Shown one piece after another: positions 53,559 to 63,888 of a DNA stretch of 64,000 nucleotides. The stretch is from Halotalea alkalilenta. Its GTDB lineage: Bacteria > Pseudomonadota > Gammaproteobacteria > Pseudomonadales > Halomonadaceae. The position numbers and the translations under genes are program-made. Location of the stretch: contig NZ_CP015243.1 of NCBI RefSeq assembly GCF_001648175.1, positions 2,542,001 through 2,606,000 of the forward strand, given 5' to 3'. The notes below the pieces were generated by a model. That model ran no database searches. It was not told where the DNA came from and saw nothing but the letters and a program-made list of their open reading frames with translations. Position 1 is the first letter of the stretch. Each line of letters begins with the position of its first letter.

Positions 53559-54275
53559 TCAGGAAGCGGCGAACAGCCGCTCGAAGTCAGGCTCGGCCAC
53601 GGTGTCCTGGGTGAAATCCAATCCGCTGACGATCTCCTCCAGGTGGGCGCTCATCCACTGGGACGCCGCCACGGGATCGCGCGACTCCACCAGGGCGAGC
53701 AGTTCATCGTGGCTGCAGGTGCAGCCGGTGTGCCGGGAGTCGCCGTAGACCGCGATGATCAGCGAGCTGCGGGAAACCAGCTGCGAGATGAAATCCAGTA
53801 GCGACTCGTTGCCGGTCAGGGCGACCAGGCCCGTATGGAACTGCCCCGATAGCCGGATTGCCTCCGAGCGGCGGCGCTGCGTCAGGGCCTGGCGCTCGGC
53901 CTCGGTCAGCTGGCGAAGACGCACCAGGTCCTTTGCGGTGTGACGCTCGACCACTGAGATCATCGCGCTGCTTTCGAGCATCCTGCGGGCGTCGAAGACG
54001 TCGTGGGCCTCCGTCGGAGAGGGGTGGCTGATCTGCGCGCCGCGGTTGGGCACCAGCGTCACCAGGCGCTCGAGCGCGAGACGTTGCAACACCCGGCGGA
54101 TGCCGGTTCGACTGATCTTGAACGCGCTCGCCAGGGCGTCCTCCGGCAGCCGGGCGCCGGGCGGCAGCTTGTGCTCGACGATCGCCTCCCATAACGCGCG
54201 ATAGATGGCGTCGTCGCGGCGGCCGGCACCAGTCATGCTGGCGTTGAAGAGATGGAACTGGCGCATCGCGCTCAT
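53559..54275 (-). CDS. GntR-family (FCD) regulator of allantoin use, HpxS-like
   Basis: 238 residues. The winged helix-turn-helix reads PEDALASAFKISRTGIRRVLQRLALERLV, and an all-helical FCD ligand domain (about 95-225) follows with metal-site-type residues (DARRM, QFHTGL, SHDELLALVESRD). It is the first gene of the operon with the racemase and allantoinase and is divergent from the NCS1 permease. In Klebsiella, HpxS holds the same place and controls these genes. GGAGA a few bases upstream supports ATG 54275. Two GTATAC palindromes in the divergent region are candidate binding sites. Confidence 0.9.
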   Translation of the reverse strand: MSAMRQFHLFNASMTGAGRRDDAIYRALWEAIVEHKLPPGARLPEDALASAFKISRTGIRRVLQRLALERLVTLVPNRGAQISHPSPTEAHDVFDARRMLESSAMISVVERHTAKDLVRLRQLTEAERQALTQRRRSEAIRLSGQFHTGLVALTGNESLLDFISQLVSRSSLIIAVYGDSRHTGCTCSHDELLALVESRDPVAASQWMSAHLEEIVSGLDFTQDTVAEPDFERLFAAS

Positions 54276-54412
54276 GACGTCTCCATGTCGGGTGCTGGAT
54301 CGGCGCTCGGGTCTCCGATCGATGATGAATTCCTACCGATGGTTAGCTAGGCAACCTTCATGCCATCCCAGTCCGGCCGCGATGGCGGCGCGGGAAGGAA
54401 ACAAAAACCGAG

Positions 54413-54430
54413 AAAATAGTATACAAAAAT
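54413..54430. promoter_or_regulatory. GTATAC operator candidate 1
   Basis: AAATAGTATACAAAAAT centred on GTATAC (54419-54424), 144 bp before the GntR gene. It shares the core and AT-rich flanks with the second site and fits the short palindromes bound by FCD-type GntR regulators. Confidence 0.5.
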
Positions 54431-54581
54431 GTTCACGTTTGGTGCGCCAATCGAGTCGATCGCACTGTCGTAGTGCCAATGGCAACGCGATCGGTAGCCT
54501 CTCGATGTAAGAGAGGCGGGCTCAGGCGTGAGGAGAGCGCCCGCTGCCGGGGCGCGCGCGCTGTGTCCTCGAGTTGGCACG

Positions 54582-54599
54582 ATGATTGTATACGATATT
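54582..54599. promoter_or_regulatory. GTATAC operator candidate 2
   Basis: ATGATTGTATACGATATT centred on GTATAC (54588-54593); ATTGTATACGAT is palindromic apart from one pair. It lies 68 bp upstream of the permease start, a normal operator position. The spacing between the two sites is 169 bp. Confidence 0.5.
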
Positions 54600-54660
54600 G
54601 GATGTAAGGCATTGGTCCGCTGCCGGGCCTTTCAATTCCAATCAACCTCGGTAACTCGAC

Positions 54661-56169
54661 ATGCCCCAACCTTCAGATAGCCGGCTGCAGGCGCCGACTG
54701 CCATGGGTGCAACAGCCACTGCCCTGGATGGCGATGCCGCAGTCCCCATGCCTAAGCCTGGCTACAGCGAGCGTCTCTACAACGCTGACCTGGGACCGGT
54801 GAAGCAGGACTGGAGCGCCTACAACATCTTCGCCTTCTGGCTTTCCGACGTGCACAGCGTCGGCGGCTACGTGGTCGCGGCCAGTCTCTTCGCCCTTGGT
54901 CTCGCCGGCTGGCAGGTGATGACCTCCCTGGTGGTCGGGATCTGTATCGTCCAATTCTTCGCCAATTTGATGGCGCGCCCATCGCAGCAGGCCGCGGTGC
55001 CGTTCCCGGTGATCTGCCGGATCTCCTTCGGAGTGTTCGGTGCCAACGTGCCGGCGCTGATCCGCGGACTGATCGCACTGGTCTGGTATGGGATCCAGAC
55101 CTTCCTCGCCTCCAACGCCCTGACCATCGTGCTGCTGCGCTTCTTTCCCTCGCTGGGCGAGCTGGCCAATGGACAGTTCCTCGGGCTCTCCGCGCTGGGT
55201 TGGCTGAGCTTCATGCTGCTTTGGCTGCTGCAGGCGATGGTGTTCTGGCACGGCATGCAGGCGATCCGGCGCTTCATCGACTGGAGCGGTCCTGCGGTCT
55301 ACATCGCGATGTTCGTGCTCGCCGGTTGGCTGCTCTACCACGCTGGTTGGGACAACGTGAGCTTCACGCTCAGTGATCAGGTGCTGTCACCCAGCCAGCA
55401 GGCCTGGCAGATGATCATCGCGGCGGTGATCGTCGCCGGGTACTTCGCTGGCCCGACGCTCAACTTCGGTGACTTCAGCCGCTACTGCCGTAGCATGGCG
55501 GCGGTGAAAAAGGGCAACTTCTGGGGACTGCCGGTCAACTTCGTGGTCTTCGCCGCCACTACCGTGATGATGGTCTCGGCCACTCTGCCGGTGTTCGGCG
55601 AGATGATCGATGACCCGATCGAGACCGTGGCCCGGCTCGACAACACCTATGTGGCGCTGATCGGCGCGCTGACCTTCGTCACCACCACGGTGGGAATCAA
55701 CATCGTCGCCAACTTCGTCGCGCCGGCGTTCGATTTCGCCAACGTGGCGCCAAGGCTGATCAGCTTTCGTACCGGCGGCCTCATCGCCGCGGTCGGCTCG
55801 GTGTTCCTGATGCCGTGGAAGCTCTTCAACAATCCCGAGCTCATCCACTACACCGTGGGCGCGCTCGCCGCGGTCATCGGTCCGCTCTACGGCATTTTGC
55901 TGGTCGATTTCTACCGGGTACGCCGCGGCCTGATCGACGTCGATGGATTGTTCTCCACCGATCCCAAGGGGACCTATTGGTACAAGAACGGGGTCAATCC
56001 GAGAGCGATCAAGGCGTTGATCCCCGCCGCCATCGTTGCCCTGGGAATCAACTTCGGCCCTCAGTTTGGTGACCTGCACTACTTCTCGCTGTTCATCGGT
56101 GGGATCGTCGGTGCGCTTTGCTACGCTTGGTTCGCCCGCGACATCAAGGCCAGCTACGCGGGACGCTGA
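54661..56169 (+). CDS. NCS1-family allantoin/nucleobase permease
   Basis: 502 residues with about 12 membrane spans. NCS1 features: GYSERLYNADLGPVKQDW, NIFAFWLSDVHSVGGY, and RISFGVFGANVPALIRGLIALVWYGIQTFLA, followed by the central SRYCRSM and FDFANVAPRLISFRTGG. NCS1 members carry allantoin, uracil, hydantoins or thiamine-type compounds; the divergent GntR-racemase-allantoinase operon favours allantoin, as with HpxC. A terminator follows. Confidence 0.92.
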   Translation: MPQPSDSRLQAPTAMGATATALDGDAAVPMPKPGYSERLYNADLGPVKQDWSAYNIFAFWLSDVHSVGGYVVAASLFALGLAGWQVMTSLVVGICIVQFFANLMARPSQQAAVPFPVICRISFGVFGANVPALIRGLIALVWYGIQTFLASNALTIVLLRFFPSLGELANGQFLGLSALGWLSFMLLWLLQAMVFWHGMQAIRRFIDWSGPAVYIAMFVLAGWLLYHAGWDNVSFTLSDQVLSPSQQAWQMIIAAVIVAGYFAGPTLNFGDFSRYCRSMAAVKKGNFWGLPVNFVVFAATTVMMVSATLPVFGEMIDDPIETVARLDNTYVALIGALTFVTTTVGINIVANFVAPAFDFANVAPRLISFRTGGLIAAVGSVFLMPWKLFNNPELIHYTVGALAAVIGPLYGILLVDFYRVRRGLIDVDGLFSTDPKGTYWYKNGVNPRAIKALIPAAIVALGINFGPQFGDLHYFSLFIGGIVGALCYAWFARDIKASYAGR

Positions 56170-56241
56170 GTTCGAGGGTGGGAAGGTTGCCGAAAAATGA
56201 CCGGCTGGATTCAGGGCTGGACGGGTGTCGGAGCAGCGAAA

Positions 56242-56275
56242 AGGGGGCGCCCGATGGCGCTCCCTTTCCCTTTTG
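56242..56275 (+). terminator. rho-independent terminator of the NCS1 permease gene
   Basis: AGGGGGCGCC (56242-56251) and GGCGCTCCCT (56256-56265) form a 10-bp stem with one G-U pair and loop CGAT, then TTCCCTTTT. Confidence 0.75.
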
Positions 56276-56346
56276 CGTTGCTATCCACGTGCGGTGATCC
56301 GCACGATCAGGTTCGTCTAGACAGCGGCGCCGGGAGGCTCGAAAGG

Positions 56347-56376
56347 ATGATGCCCGCAGAAGGCTGCGGGCATCAT
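56347..56376 (-). terminator. terminator of the semialdehyde dehydrogenase gene
   Basis: A perfect 13-bp stem ATGATGCCCGCAG / CTGCGGGCATCAT with a 4-base loop, 17 bp after the stop on the minus strand, followed by CCTTTCG. Confidence 0.75.
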
Positions 56377-56393
56377 GGGTGGGTGGCGATGGA

Positions 56394-57890
56394 TCAGAGC
56401 GTGGGCATGCTGTAGTGGTTGGTGCGCTCCCTGAGGCCTGACGGCCAGCGCGCGGTCACCGTCTTCATCCGGGTGTAGAAACGCACCCCGTCCGGGCCGT
56501 GGACATGCAGCGCGCCGAAGATCGAACGCTTCCAGCCACCGAAACTGTGGAAGGCCATCGGTACCGGGATCGGCACGTTGACCCCGACCATCCCGACCTG
56601 GATCTGCTCGCAGTACTGCCGCGCGCTGTCTCCGTCGCGGGTGAAGATCGCGGTGCCATTGCCGAACTCGTGGGCGTTGACCATCGCCACCGCCTCATCG
56701 AAGCTCGCTGCCCGGGCGATCGCCAGTACCGGTCCGAAGATCTCTTCGTCGTAGATCCGCATGCCGGGCTTGACCTGATCGAACAGCGTACCGCCGATGA
56801 AATAGCCACCGCTCTGGTCATCGAGCTCGCGACCGTCGCGGACCAGCTCGGCGCCTTCCTCGACCCCGGCGGCGATGTAGGCGCGGACCTTGTCGAGGTG
56901 CTGACCGGTCACCAGCGGTCCCATGTCGTGGTCGGGGCCCTCGACGATGCTCTGGCCGACCCGCAGGCCGTCGAGCCGCGACAGCAGCTTCTCGCGCAGC
57001 AGCGAAGCGGTCTCGTCACCGACCGGTACGGCGACCGAGATCGCCATGCATCGCTCGCCGGCGCTGCCGTAGGCGGCGCCCATCAGTGCATCGGCGGCCT
57101 GGTCGAGGTCGGCATCGGGCATGATCACCATGTGGTTCTTGGCCCCGCCGAGGGCCTGCACGCGCTTGCCGTGCTGCGAGCCGGTGGCGTAGACGTATTC
57201 GGCGATCGGGGTGGAGCCGACGAAGCTGACCGCCTGGACGCGCGGATCGGTGAGCAGGGTATCGACCGCTTCCTTGTCACCGTTGATCAGGTTGAGTACG
57301 CCGTCGGGAAGGCCTGCCTCGGTGAACAGCTCGACGATGCGCAGGGTCGCCGAGGGGTCCTTCTCCGAGGGCTTGAGCACGAAGGTGTTGCCGGCGGCGA
57401 TGGCGATCGGGAACATCCACAGCGGCACCATGGCCGGGAAGTTGAACGGGGTGATGCCGGCGCAGACGCCGAGCGGTTGCATCATCGAGAAGCTGTCGAC
57501 CCCGGTGCCGACGTTGAGCGAGTGCTCGCCCTTTTGCAGATGGGGCATGCCGCAGGCGAACTCGACCACTTCGATGCCGCGGGTGAGCTCGCCGCGGGCG
57601 TCCGACAGCACCTTGCCGTGTTCGGAGGCGATCAGGCGTGCGATCTCGTCGGTGTGCTCCTCGAGCAGGGCCTTGTACTTGAACAGCACGCGGGAGCGCT
57701 TGAGCGGGGAGGTGGCGGCCCAACCGGGAAAGGCCTTGGCGGCGGCTTGGATGGCGCTCTCGGTATCGGCCTTTGAGGCCAGCGATACTTCGGCGGACTG
57801 GGTGCCGGTGGAGGGGTTGAAGACCGCAGCGGTGCGGGTGGAGTCGAGGCCCGTCATGCGGCCGTCGATGTAGTGCTGGATGCGCTTCAT
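56394..57890 (-). CDS. mmsA: methylmalonate-semialdehyde dehydrogenase (CoA-acylating)
   Basis: Oxidises methylmalonate or malonate semialdehyde to propionyl- or acetyl-CoA in valine, inositol or pyrimidine breakdown. It has 498 residues. The catalytic Cys281 is in GSAGERCMAISVAV, and PFNFPAMVPLWMFPIAIAAGN and LGGAKNHMVIMPDADLD are MmsA signatures distinguishing it from other aldehyde dehydrogenases. ATG 57890 (MKRIQHYIDGRM) is the usual start; the frame is open to 57968. It converges on the NCS1 permease gene, and no other valine or inositol genes are near. Confidence 0.95.
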   Translation of the reverse strand: MKRIQHYIDGRMTGLDSTRTAAVFNPSTGTQSAEVSLASKADTESAIQAAAKAFPGWAATSPLKRSRVLFKYKALLEEHTDEIARLIASEHGKVLSDARGELTRGIEVVEFACGMPHLQKGEHSLNVGTGVDSFSMMQPLGVCAGITPFNFPAMVPLWMFPIAIAAGNTFVLKPSEKDPSATLRIVELFTEAGLPDGVLNLINGDKEAVDTLLTDPRVQAVSFVGSTPIAEYVYATGSQHGKRVQALGGAKNHMVIMPDADLDQAADALMGAAYGSAGERCMAISVAVPVGDETASLLREKLLSRLDGLRVGQSIVEGPDHDMGPLVTGQHLDKVRAYIAAGVEEGAELVRDGRELDDQSGGYFIGGTLFDQVKPGMRIYDEEIFGPVLAIARAASFDEAVAMVNAHEFGNGTAIFTRDGDSARQYCEQIQVGMVGVNVPIPVPMAFHSFGGWKRSIFGALHVHGPDGVRFYTRMKTVTARWPSGLRERTNHYSMPTL

Positions 57891-58416
57891 GAGAACGAAA
57901 ACCCCCTGGTTGGAACTGATTGTGATGATCCGAGGATAAGCCGCGCGGATGTCGAAATAGGTATTCAATCGCTGACGTTCGAGTGGGAATGTGGTTGAGC
58001 GTCATTGTCGTTTAGCGACAATTATATCTCTGGCCTTATTTCCAGCGTGCGAAATCAACGCATTGTGGCTATCCTTCTGCTCGATGCCGAACACGATGGG
58101 AATCGCTTTGGTGTGAGACCGAACGTGGGCCGGGGTCTCGTTGCAGTACTCGTTCGATCGTTTCCGCATAGAAGTGGCGGCGATTGAAAACGCTGTTCGA
58201 GTATTGCATCATGCTCTCGCTTGGGGCACTTTGTGCTCGCCAGAAGGAGTATGGAGCGCTCGGCCGTAAGGGCGTTCCACGGGCCGAGACGGCATGGATG
58301 AGCTTCCTGCGGAAGCGTTTCGAGTAAATAGTCCAGGCTGGTCGGGTCGCCTAATAAATCGGAATCGCTCGAGTAACACTTCGTTACGATGGCGTTGTAT
58401 CAAGAAGGAGTCTTGC
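57891..58416. other. intergenic region between mmsA and the OmpA-family gene
   Basis: 526 bases with no credible gene on either strand; short frames here lack ribosome binding sites and family character. Visible are ATTGTCG-TTTAG-CGACAAT (58004-58022), which could be an operator for mmsA, and a small dyad GTAAC/GTTAC (58373-58387) just upstream of the OmpA-family gene. Confidence 0.5.
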
Positions 58417-59310
58417 ATGAACAAATCTGCGACTGGCTTACTGCTAGGGTCCGCCCTGGTGCTGGGGCTGTCTGGCTGTGCCAGCTCGAATCAGTCCCCG
58501 ACTGGCTCTAGCGCCTCACCGTGGTACCAGAACAAAGTCGTCTGCGGCATCGCAGGCGGTCTGATCGGCGGCGGCCTTGGCTACTCCGTCAGCGGTAGCA
58601 GCGACGAAGAAACCGGTGCTGCCATCGGTGCTGTGGCGGGTGCTACCGCTGCTGCGCTGCTGTGCAAATCTCCGGATACCGGCGTTGCGGATTCCGATGG
58701 CGATGGCGTCCCGGATGACATCGACGAGTGCCCGGGTACTCCGGCTGGCGTTGCTGTAGACGCTCGTGGTTGCCCGCTCGACACCGACGGCGACGGCGTA
58801 CCGGATTACATGGACGAATGCCCCGGAACTCCGGCTGGCGTTGAAGTCGACGCGCGCGGTTGCCCGCTCGACTCCGACGGTGACGGCGTGCCGGACTACA
58901 TGGACCAGTGCCCGGATACCCCGGCCGGCGTTGAAGTCAACGCTCTCGGCTGCCCGGCCAACCTGGTGCTCCGTGACATCCACTTCGCGTTCGACTCGTA
59001 CGAGCTGACCGACGACTCCAAGCAGACCCTCAATGTGGTCGCCGAACGTCTGTCCGCCAACCCGAACGTCAGCGTTCGCGTCGAAGGCCACACCGACTCC
59101 GTCGGCACCGCGGCCTACAACCAGCGCCTGTCCAAGCAGCGTGCCGACTCGGTGGCCGAATACCTGTCCACCCAGGGTGTCGACTCCGCTCGCTTGACCA
59201 CCGAAGGCTTCGGCTTCACCCGTCCGGTGGCGTCCAACGACACCGCCGAAGGGCGTGCGCAGAACCGTCGTGTGGAAATCGCACCGATCGAGAACGGCTC
59301 CAGCAACTAA
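58417..59310 (+). CDS. OmpA-family lipoprotein with thrombospondin type 3-like repeats
   Basis: 297 residues. The lipoprotein signal ends LGLSGC with Cys21. A Gly-rich hydrophobic segment (AGGLIGGGLGYSVSG and GAAIGAVAGATAAALLC) resembles glycine-zipper membrane segments. Three 30-residue Asp-rich repeats follow (residues 92-181, starting D[ST]DGDGVPD), of the calcium-binding TSP3 type. The C-terminal OmpA peptidoglycan-binding domain has FDSYELTDDSKQTLN, VEGHTDSVGTAAYNQRLSKQRA and GFTRPVASNDTAEGRAQNRRVEI. It likely tethers the outer membrane to the cell wall. AAGGAG precedes ATG 58417. Confidence 0.93.
   Translation: MNKSATGLLLGSALVLGLSGCASSNQSPTGSSASPWYQNKVVCGIAGGLIGGGLGYSVSGSSDEETGAAIGAVAGATAAALLCKSPDTGVADSDGDGVPDDIDECPGTPAGVAVDARGCPLDTDGDGVPDYMDECPGTPAGVEVDARGCPLDSDGDGVPDYMDQCPDTPAGVEVNALGCPANLVLRDIHFAFDSYELTDDSKQTLNVVAERLSANPNVSVRVEGHTDSVGTAAYNQRLSKQRADSVAEYLSTQGVDSARLTTEGFGFTRPVASNDTAEGRAQNRRVEIAPIENGSSN
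58690..58959 (+). repeat. three 90-bp tandem repeats in the OmpA-family gene
   Basis: Three in-frame 90-bp units encode 30 residues each (DSDGDGVPD..DECPGTPAGV..RGCP). Units 2 and 3 are nearly identical, and unit 1 differs mainly at DDID for DYMD. Each has two cysteines. Confidence 0.85.
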
Positions 59311-59328
59311 GCCGGCTGTGCGATGATC

Positions 59329-59356
59329 AAAGGGGCGCCTTCGGGCGCCCCTTTTT
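59329..59356 (+). terminator. rho-independent terminator after the OmpA-family gene
   Basis: An 11-bp perfect stem AAAGGGGCGCC / GGCGCCCCTTT with a TTCG tetraloop running into five T, 19 bp after the stop. Confidence 0.93.
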
Positions 59357-59501
59357 CGTTTTGATCCCACCGCTTCCCGATGGTGGACGTTGTGGCTGGC
59401 GCGCTGCTAAAGTCGCACCTCTTCTTCGCTTCCAGGCACTTGCGTGCATCATTCAAGTGCGCCCTGGTATGGCGCACCACTGAATAGTTAAGGATTTACC
59501 C

Positions 59502-61403
59502 ATGCCCACCATTACGCTGCCGGATGGCAGCCAGCGCAATTTCGATGCTCCCGTCACCATCATGCAGATCGCCGAGTCGATCGGTCCAGGGCTGGCCAAG
59601 GCCGCCGTGGCCGGCAGGATCGATGGCGTGCTGGTCGACACCGCCGATGTAGTCGATCGCGACGCCCAGGTGAGCATCGTCACGATCAAGGACCGCGAGG
59701 GGTTGGAGATTGTTCGTCACTCCTGCGCGCACCTGGTGGGCCACGCAGTGAAGCAGCTCTATCCCGAAGCCAAGATGGCGATCGGGCCGGTGATCGAAGA
59801 TGGTTTCTATTACGACATCGACTTTGGCCATTCGATCACTCCCGATGATCTCAAAGCGATCGAGGAGCGCATGCAAGCGCTGATCGACCGCGACTACGAA
59901 GTCGAGAGGGTATACGTCGATCGCGACCAAGCGATGCGCACCTTCGTCGAGCGCGACGAGCCCTACAAGCAGGAGTTGGTCTCTGGCATTCCCGAAGGCG
60001 AGACCATTCGCCTCTACCATCACCAGGAATACGTCGACATGTGCCGCGGACCGCACGTGCCGAACACCCGGTTGATCAAAGCGTTCAAGCTGCTCAAACT
60101 GGCCGGTGCCTACTGGCGCGGCGACGCCTCCAAGCCGATGCTGACTCGTATCTACGGCACGGCTTGGGAAGACAAGAAGGCGCTCAAGGCCTACCTGCAT
60201 CGGCTCGAGGAAGCCGAGAAGCGCGACCATCGCAAGATCGCGCGCAAGCTCGATCTCTTTCACCAGCAGGAAGAGGCGCCGGGCATGGTGTTCTGGCACC
60301 CGCGGGGCTGGGCGCTGTGGCAGGCGGTCGAGCAGTACATGCGCGAGGTCTACAAGGATGGCGGCTACCAGGAGATCCGTACGCCCCAGGTGATGGATGT
60401 GAGCCTGTGGAAGAAGTCCGGCCACTGGGACAACTATGCCGAGAACATGTTCTTCACCGAGTCGGAGAAGCGCGAGTACGCGCTCAAGCCGATGAACTGT
60501 CCCGGCCATGTCCAGGTGTTCAACTCAGGCCTGCGTAGCTATCGCGAACTGCCGATACGCTATGGCGAGTTCGGTGCCTGCCATCGCAACGAGCCCTCGG
60601 GGGCGCTCCATGGCATCATGCGTGTGCGCGCCTTCACCCAGGACGATGGTCATATCTTCTGCACCGAGGAGCAGATCGAGTCCGAGGTCACCGCTTTCCA
60701 CGCCCAGGCGCTGAAGGTCTATGCCGATTTCGGTTTCGACGATATCGCGGTGAAGATCGCGCTGCGCCCGGACAAGCGCATCGGCAGCGAGGAGGCATGG
60801 GACCATGCCGAGAACGCACTGCGTTCGGCGCTATCCGCGTGCGGTGTCGAGTGGCAGGAGCTGCTGGGAGAGGGCGCCTTCTATGGTCCCAAGATCGAGT
60901 ACCATATGAAGGACTGCCTCGGCCGTGAATGGCAGGTGGGGACCATGCAGGTCGACCCGATGATGCCTGCACGCCTGGGTGCCCAGTACGTTGCCGAGGA
61001 CGGCAGCCGCAGGACGCCGATCATGCTCCACCGCGCGATCGTCGGTTCCTTCGAGCGCTTCATCGGTATCCTGATCGAGCACCATTCGGGGGCGATGCCG
61101 ACCTGGCTCGCGCCGGTGCAGGCGGTGGTGATGAACATCACCGATGCCCAGGCCGGGTACGTGAGCGAGTCCGTTGGCTTCTTGCAGCGAAACGGGATCC
61201 GTGTCAAGGCGGACTTGAGAAACGAGAAGATCGGCTTTAAAATTCGGGAACATACGCTGCAAAAAATTCCCTATTTACTTGTCGTCGGTGACAAGGAGGT
61301 AGAGAATCGCACCGTCGCGGTCAGAACGCGCAGTGGTGAGGATTTGGGAGCGCTCTCCCTCGACTCTCTGCTTGAACGGCTCAAGGCCGAGTGCGCGAAG
61401 TGA
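59502..61403 (+). CDS. thrS: threonyl-tRNA synthetase
   Basis: Class II synthetase for tRNA-Thr, 633 residues. N-terminal TGS domain ([15 protein letters not shown]), editing domain with [16 protein letters not shown], catalytic core with [12 protein letters not shown] and [15 protein letters not shown], and an anticodon-binding domain. It heads the conserved thrS-infC-rpmI-rplT-pheST cluster; infC follows after 30 bp. Confidence 0.98.
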   Translation: MPTITLPDGSQRNFDAPVTIMQIAESIGPGLAKAAVAGRIDGVLVDTADVVDRDAQVSIVTIKDREGLEIVRHSCAHLVGHAVKQLYPEAKMAIGPVIEDGFYYDIDFGHSITPDDLKAIEERMQALIDRDYEVERVYVDRDQAMRTFVERDEPYKQELVSGIPEGETIRLYHHQEYVDMCRGPHVPNTRLIKAFKLLKLAGAYWRGDASKPMLTRIYGTAWEDKKALKAYLHRLEEAEKRDHRKIARKLDLFHQQEEAPGMVFWHPRGWALWQAVEQYMREVYKDGGYQEIRTPQVMDVSLWKKSGHWDNYAENMFFTESEKREYALKPMNCPGHVQVFNSGLRSYRELPIRYGEFGACHRNEPSGALHGIMRVRAFTQDDGHIFCTEEQIESEVTAFHAQALKVYADFGFDDIAVKIALRPDKRIGSEEAWDHAENALRSALSACGVEWQELLGEGAFYGPKIEYHMKDCLGREWQVGTMQVDPMMPARLGAQYVAEDGSRRTPIMLHRAIVGSFERFIGILIEHHSGAMPTWLAPVQAVVMNITDAQAGYVSESVGFLQRNGIRVKADLRNEKIGFKIREHTLQKIPYLLVVGDKEVENRTVAVRTRSGEDLGALSLDSLLERLKAECAK

Positions 61404-61433
61404 CCGTTCCAAACTGACTACGGAGATGTAGAG

Positions 61434-61973
61434 ATCAAGCGGAACAATCAACGCGGACGCCCGCAGGAAAAACTGCCTCCCATCAACGATCGCATTCGCG
61501 CCGACGAGGTCCGCCTCATCGACCCCGAAGGTGAGCAGCTCGGCGTAGTGCCGATGCGCGACGCCTTGGCCAAGGCCGAGGAAGCTGGGCTCGATCTGGT
61601 ACAGATTTCCAACGGCGAGCCGATCGTCTGCAAGATCATGGACTACGGCAAGTTCGTCTTCGAGCAGAAAAAACAGAAGTCTGCGCAGAAGAAGAAGCAG
61701 AAGCAGGTCCAGATCAAAGAGGTCAAGTTCCGTCCAGGGACTGACGAGGGAGACTATCAGGTCAAGCTCCGCAACCTGATGCGCTTTCTCGAAGACGGGG
61801 ACAAAGGCAAGGTCACGCTGCGCTTCCGCGGCCGTGAGATGGCACACCAGGACCTCGGCCGCAAGCTGATGGAACGCATCGAGAGCGATCTCGGTGACTT
61901 GGTGGTGGTCGAATCACGCCCCCGCATGGAAGGTCGCCAGATGACCATGATGCTGGCCCCTAAGAAGAAGTGA
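61434..61973 (+). CDS. infC: translation initiation factor IF-3, with ATC start codon
   Basis: Binds the 30S subunit and controls start-codon choice. It has 179 residues (E. coli 180). The N-terminal part [24 protein letters not shown] lies upstream of the first in-frame ATG (61548), so that ATG cannot be the true start. No ATG, GTG or TTG occurs in frame between the thrS stop and this region. ATC at 61434 has GGAG (61422-61425) 8 bases upstream and gives the family length. IF-3 genes use ATT/ATC-type starts for autoregulation because IF-3 itself rejects them. [37 protein letters not shown] marks the C-terminal domain. Confidence 0.95.
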   Translation: MKRNNQRGRPQEKLPPINDRIRADEVRLIDPEGEQLGVVPMRDALAKAEEAGLDLVQISNGEPIVCKIMDYGKFVFEQKKQKSAQKKKQKQVQIKEVKFRPGTDEGDYQVKLRNLMRFLEDGDKGKVTLRFRGREMAHQDLGRKLMERIESDLGDLVVVESRPRMEGRQMTMMLAPKKK

Positions 61974-62018
61974 TCCGGCGGCGGTACAACGGATGCCTGG
62001 TGGGTGCTTGCGTAGCCA

Positions 62019-62040
62019 CCGGGAATCGGCCCCGGGTTTT
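62019..62040 (+). terminator. possible attenuator between infC and rpmI
   Basis: CCGGG (62019-62023) pairs with CCCGG (62031-62035), followed by GTTTT. The stem is short. In related bacteria this leader is the site of L20 control over rpmI-rplT, so a partial terminator or operator structure is plausible. Confidence 0.35.
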
Positions 62041-62084
62041 CTAAACAAAGCGGCGTTCTTCGCTGCAATGGAGTTTTTCACCCC

Positions 62085-62279
62085 ATGCCTAAGATCAAGA
62101 GCAATCGTGGCGCGGCCAAGCGCTTCAAGAAGACTGCCAACGGCTTCAAGCACAAGCAGTCCTTTCGCAGCCACATCCTGACTCACAAGTCGACCAAGCG
62201 TAAGCGTCAGCTGCGCGGGATGAAGCAGCTGCACGCGGCTGATCGTCAGCTGATCGCCCGTATGCTGCCGAACCTCTAA
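62085..62279 (+). CDS. rpmI: 50S ribosomal protein L35
   Basis: 64 residues, very basic, starting [24 protein letters not shown], with [17 protein letters not shown] in the middle. Standard position between infC and rplT. Confidence 0.97.
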   Translation: MPKIKSNRGAAKRFKKTANGFKHKQSFRSHILTHKSTKRKRQLRGMKQLHAADRQLIARMLPNL

Positions 62280-62315
62280 GCTCGGTCAACTTCGTAAACT
62301 CGTCAGGAGAACATC

Positions 62316-63837
<1,522 letters not shown>

Positions 63838-63888
63838 GCTTTTCAGTCTTGGAACCCTGAACATTCGCTGCGAGACAAGCGAGGCAAC

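Larger units (their letters stand above)
54276..54660. other. divergent control region between GntR and NCS1 permease genes
   Basis: 385 bases without a gene, locally AT-rich around 54400-54430. It contains the two GTATAC sites; promoters for both genes must lie here but no -35/-10 pair stands out. Confidence 0.55.

Noticed and set aside
58005..58424. Small frames on both strands upstream of the OmpA-family gene
   Set aside because: No ribosome binding sites, no conserved motif, overlapping promoter-like sequence.
61548..61973. infC beginning at the first ATG
   Set aside because: It would remove the conserved IF-3 N-terminal segment; the upstream ATC with GGAG fits better.
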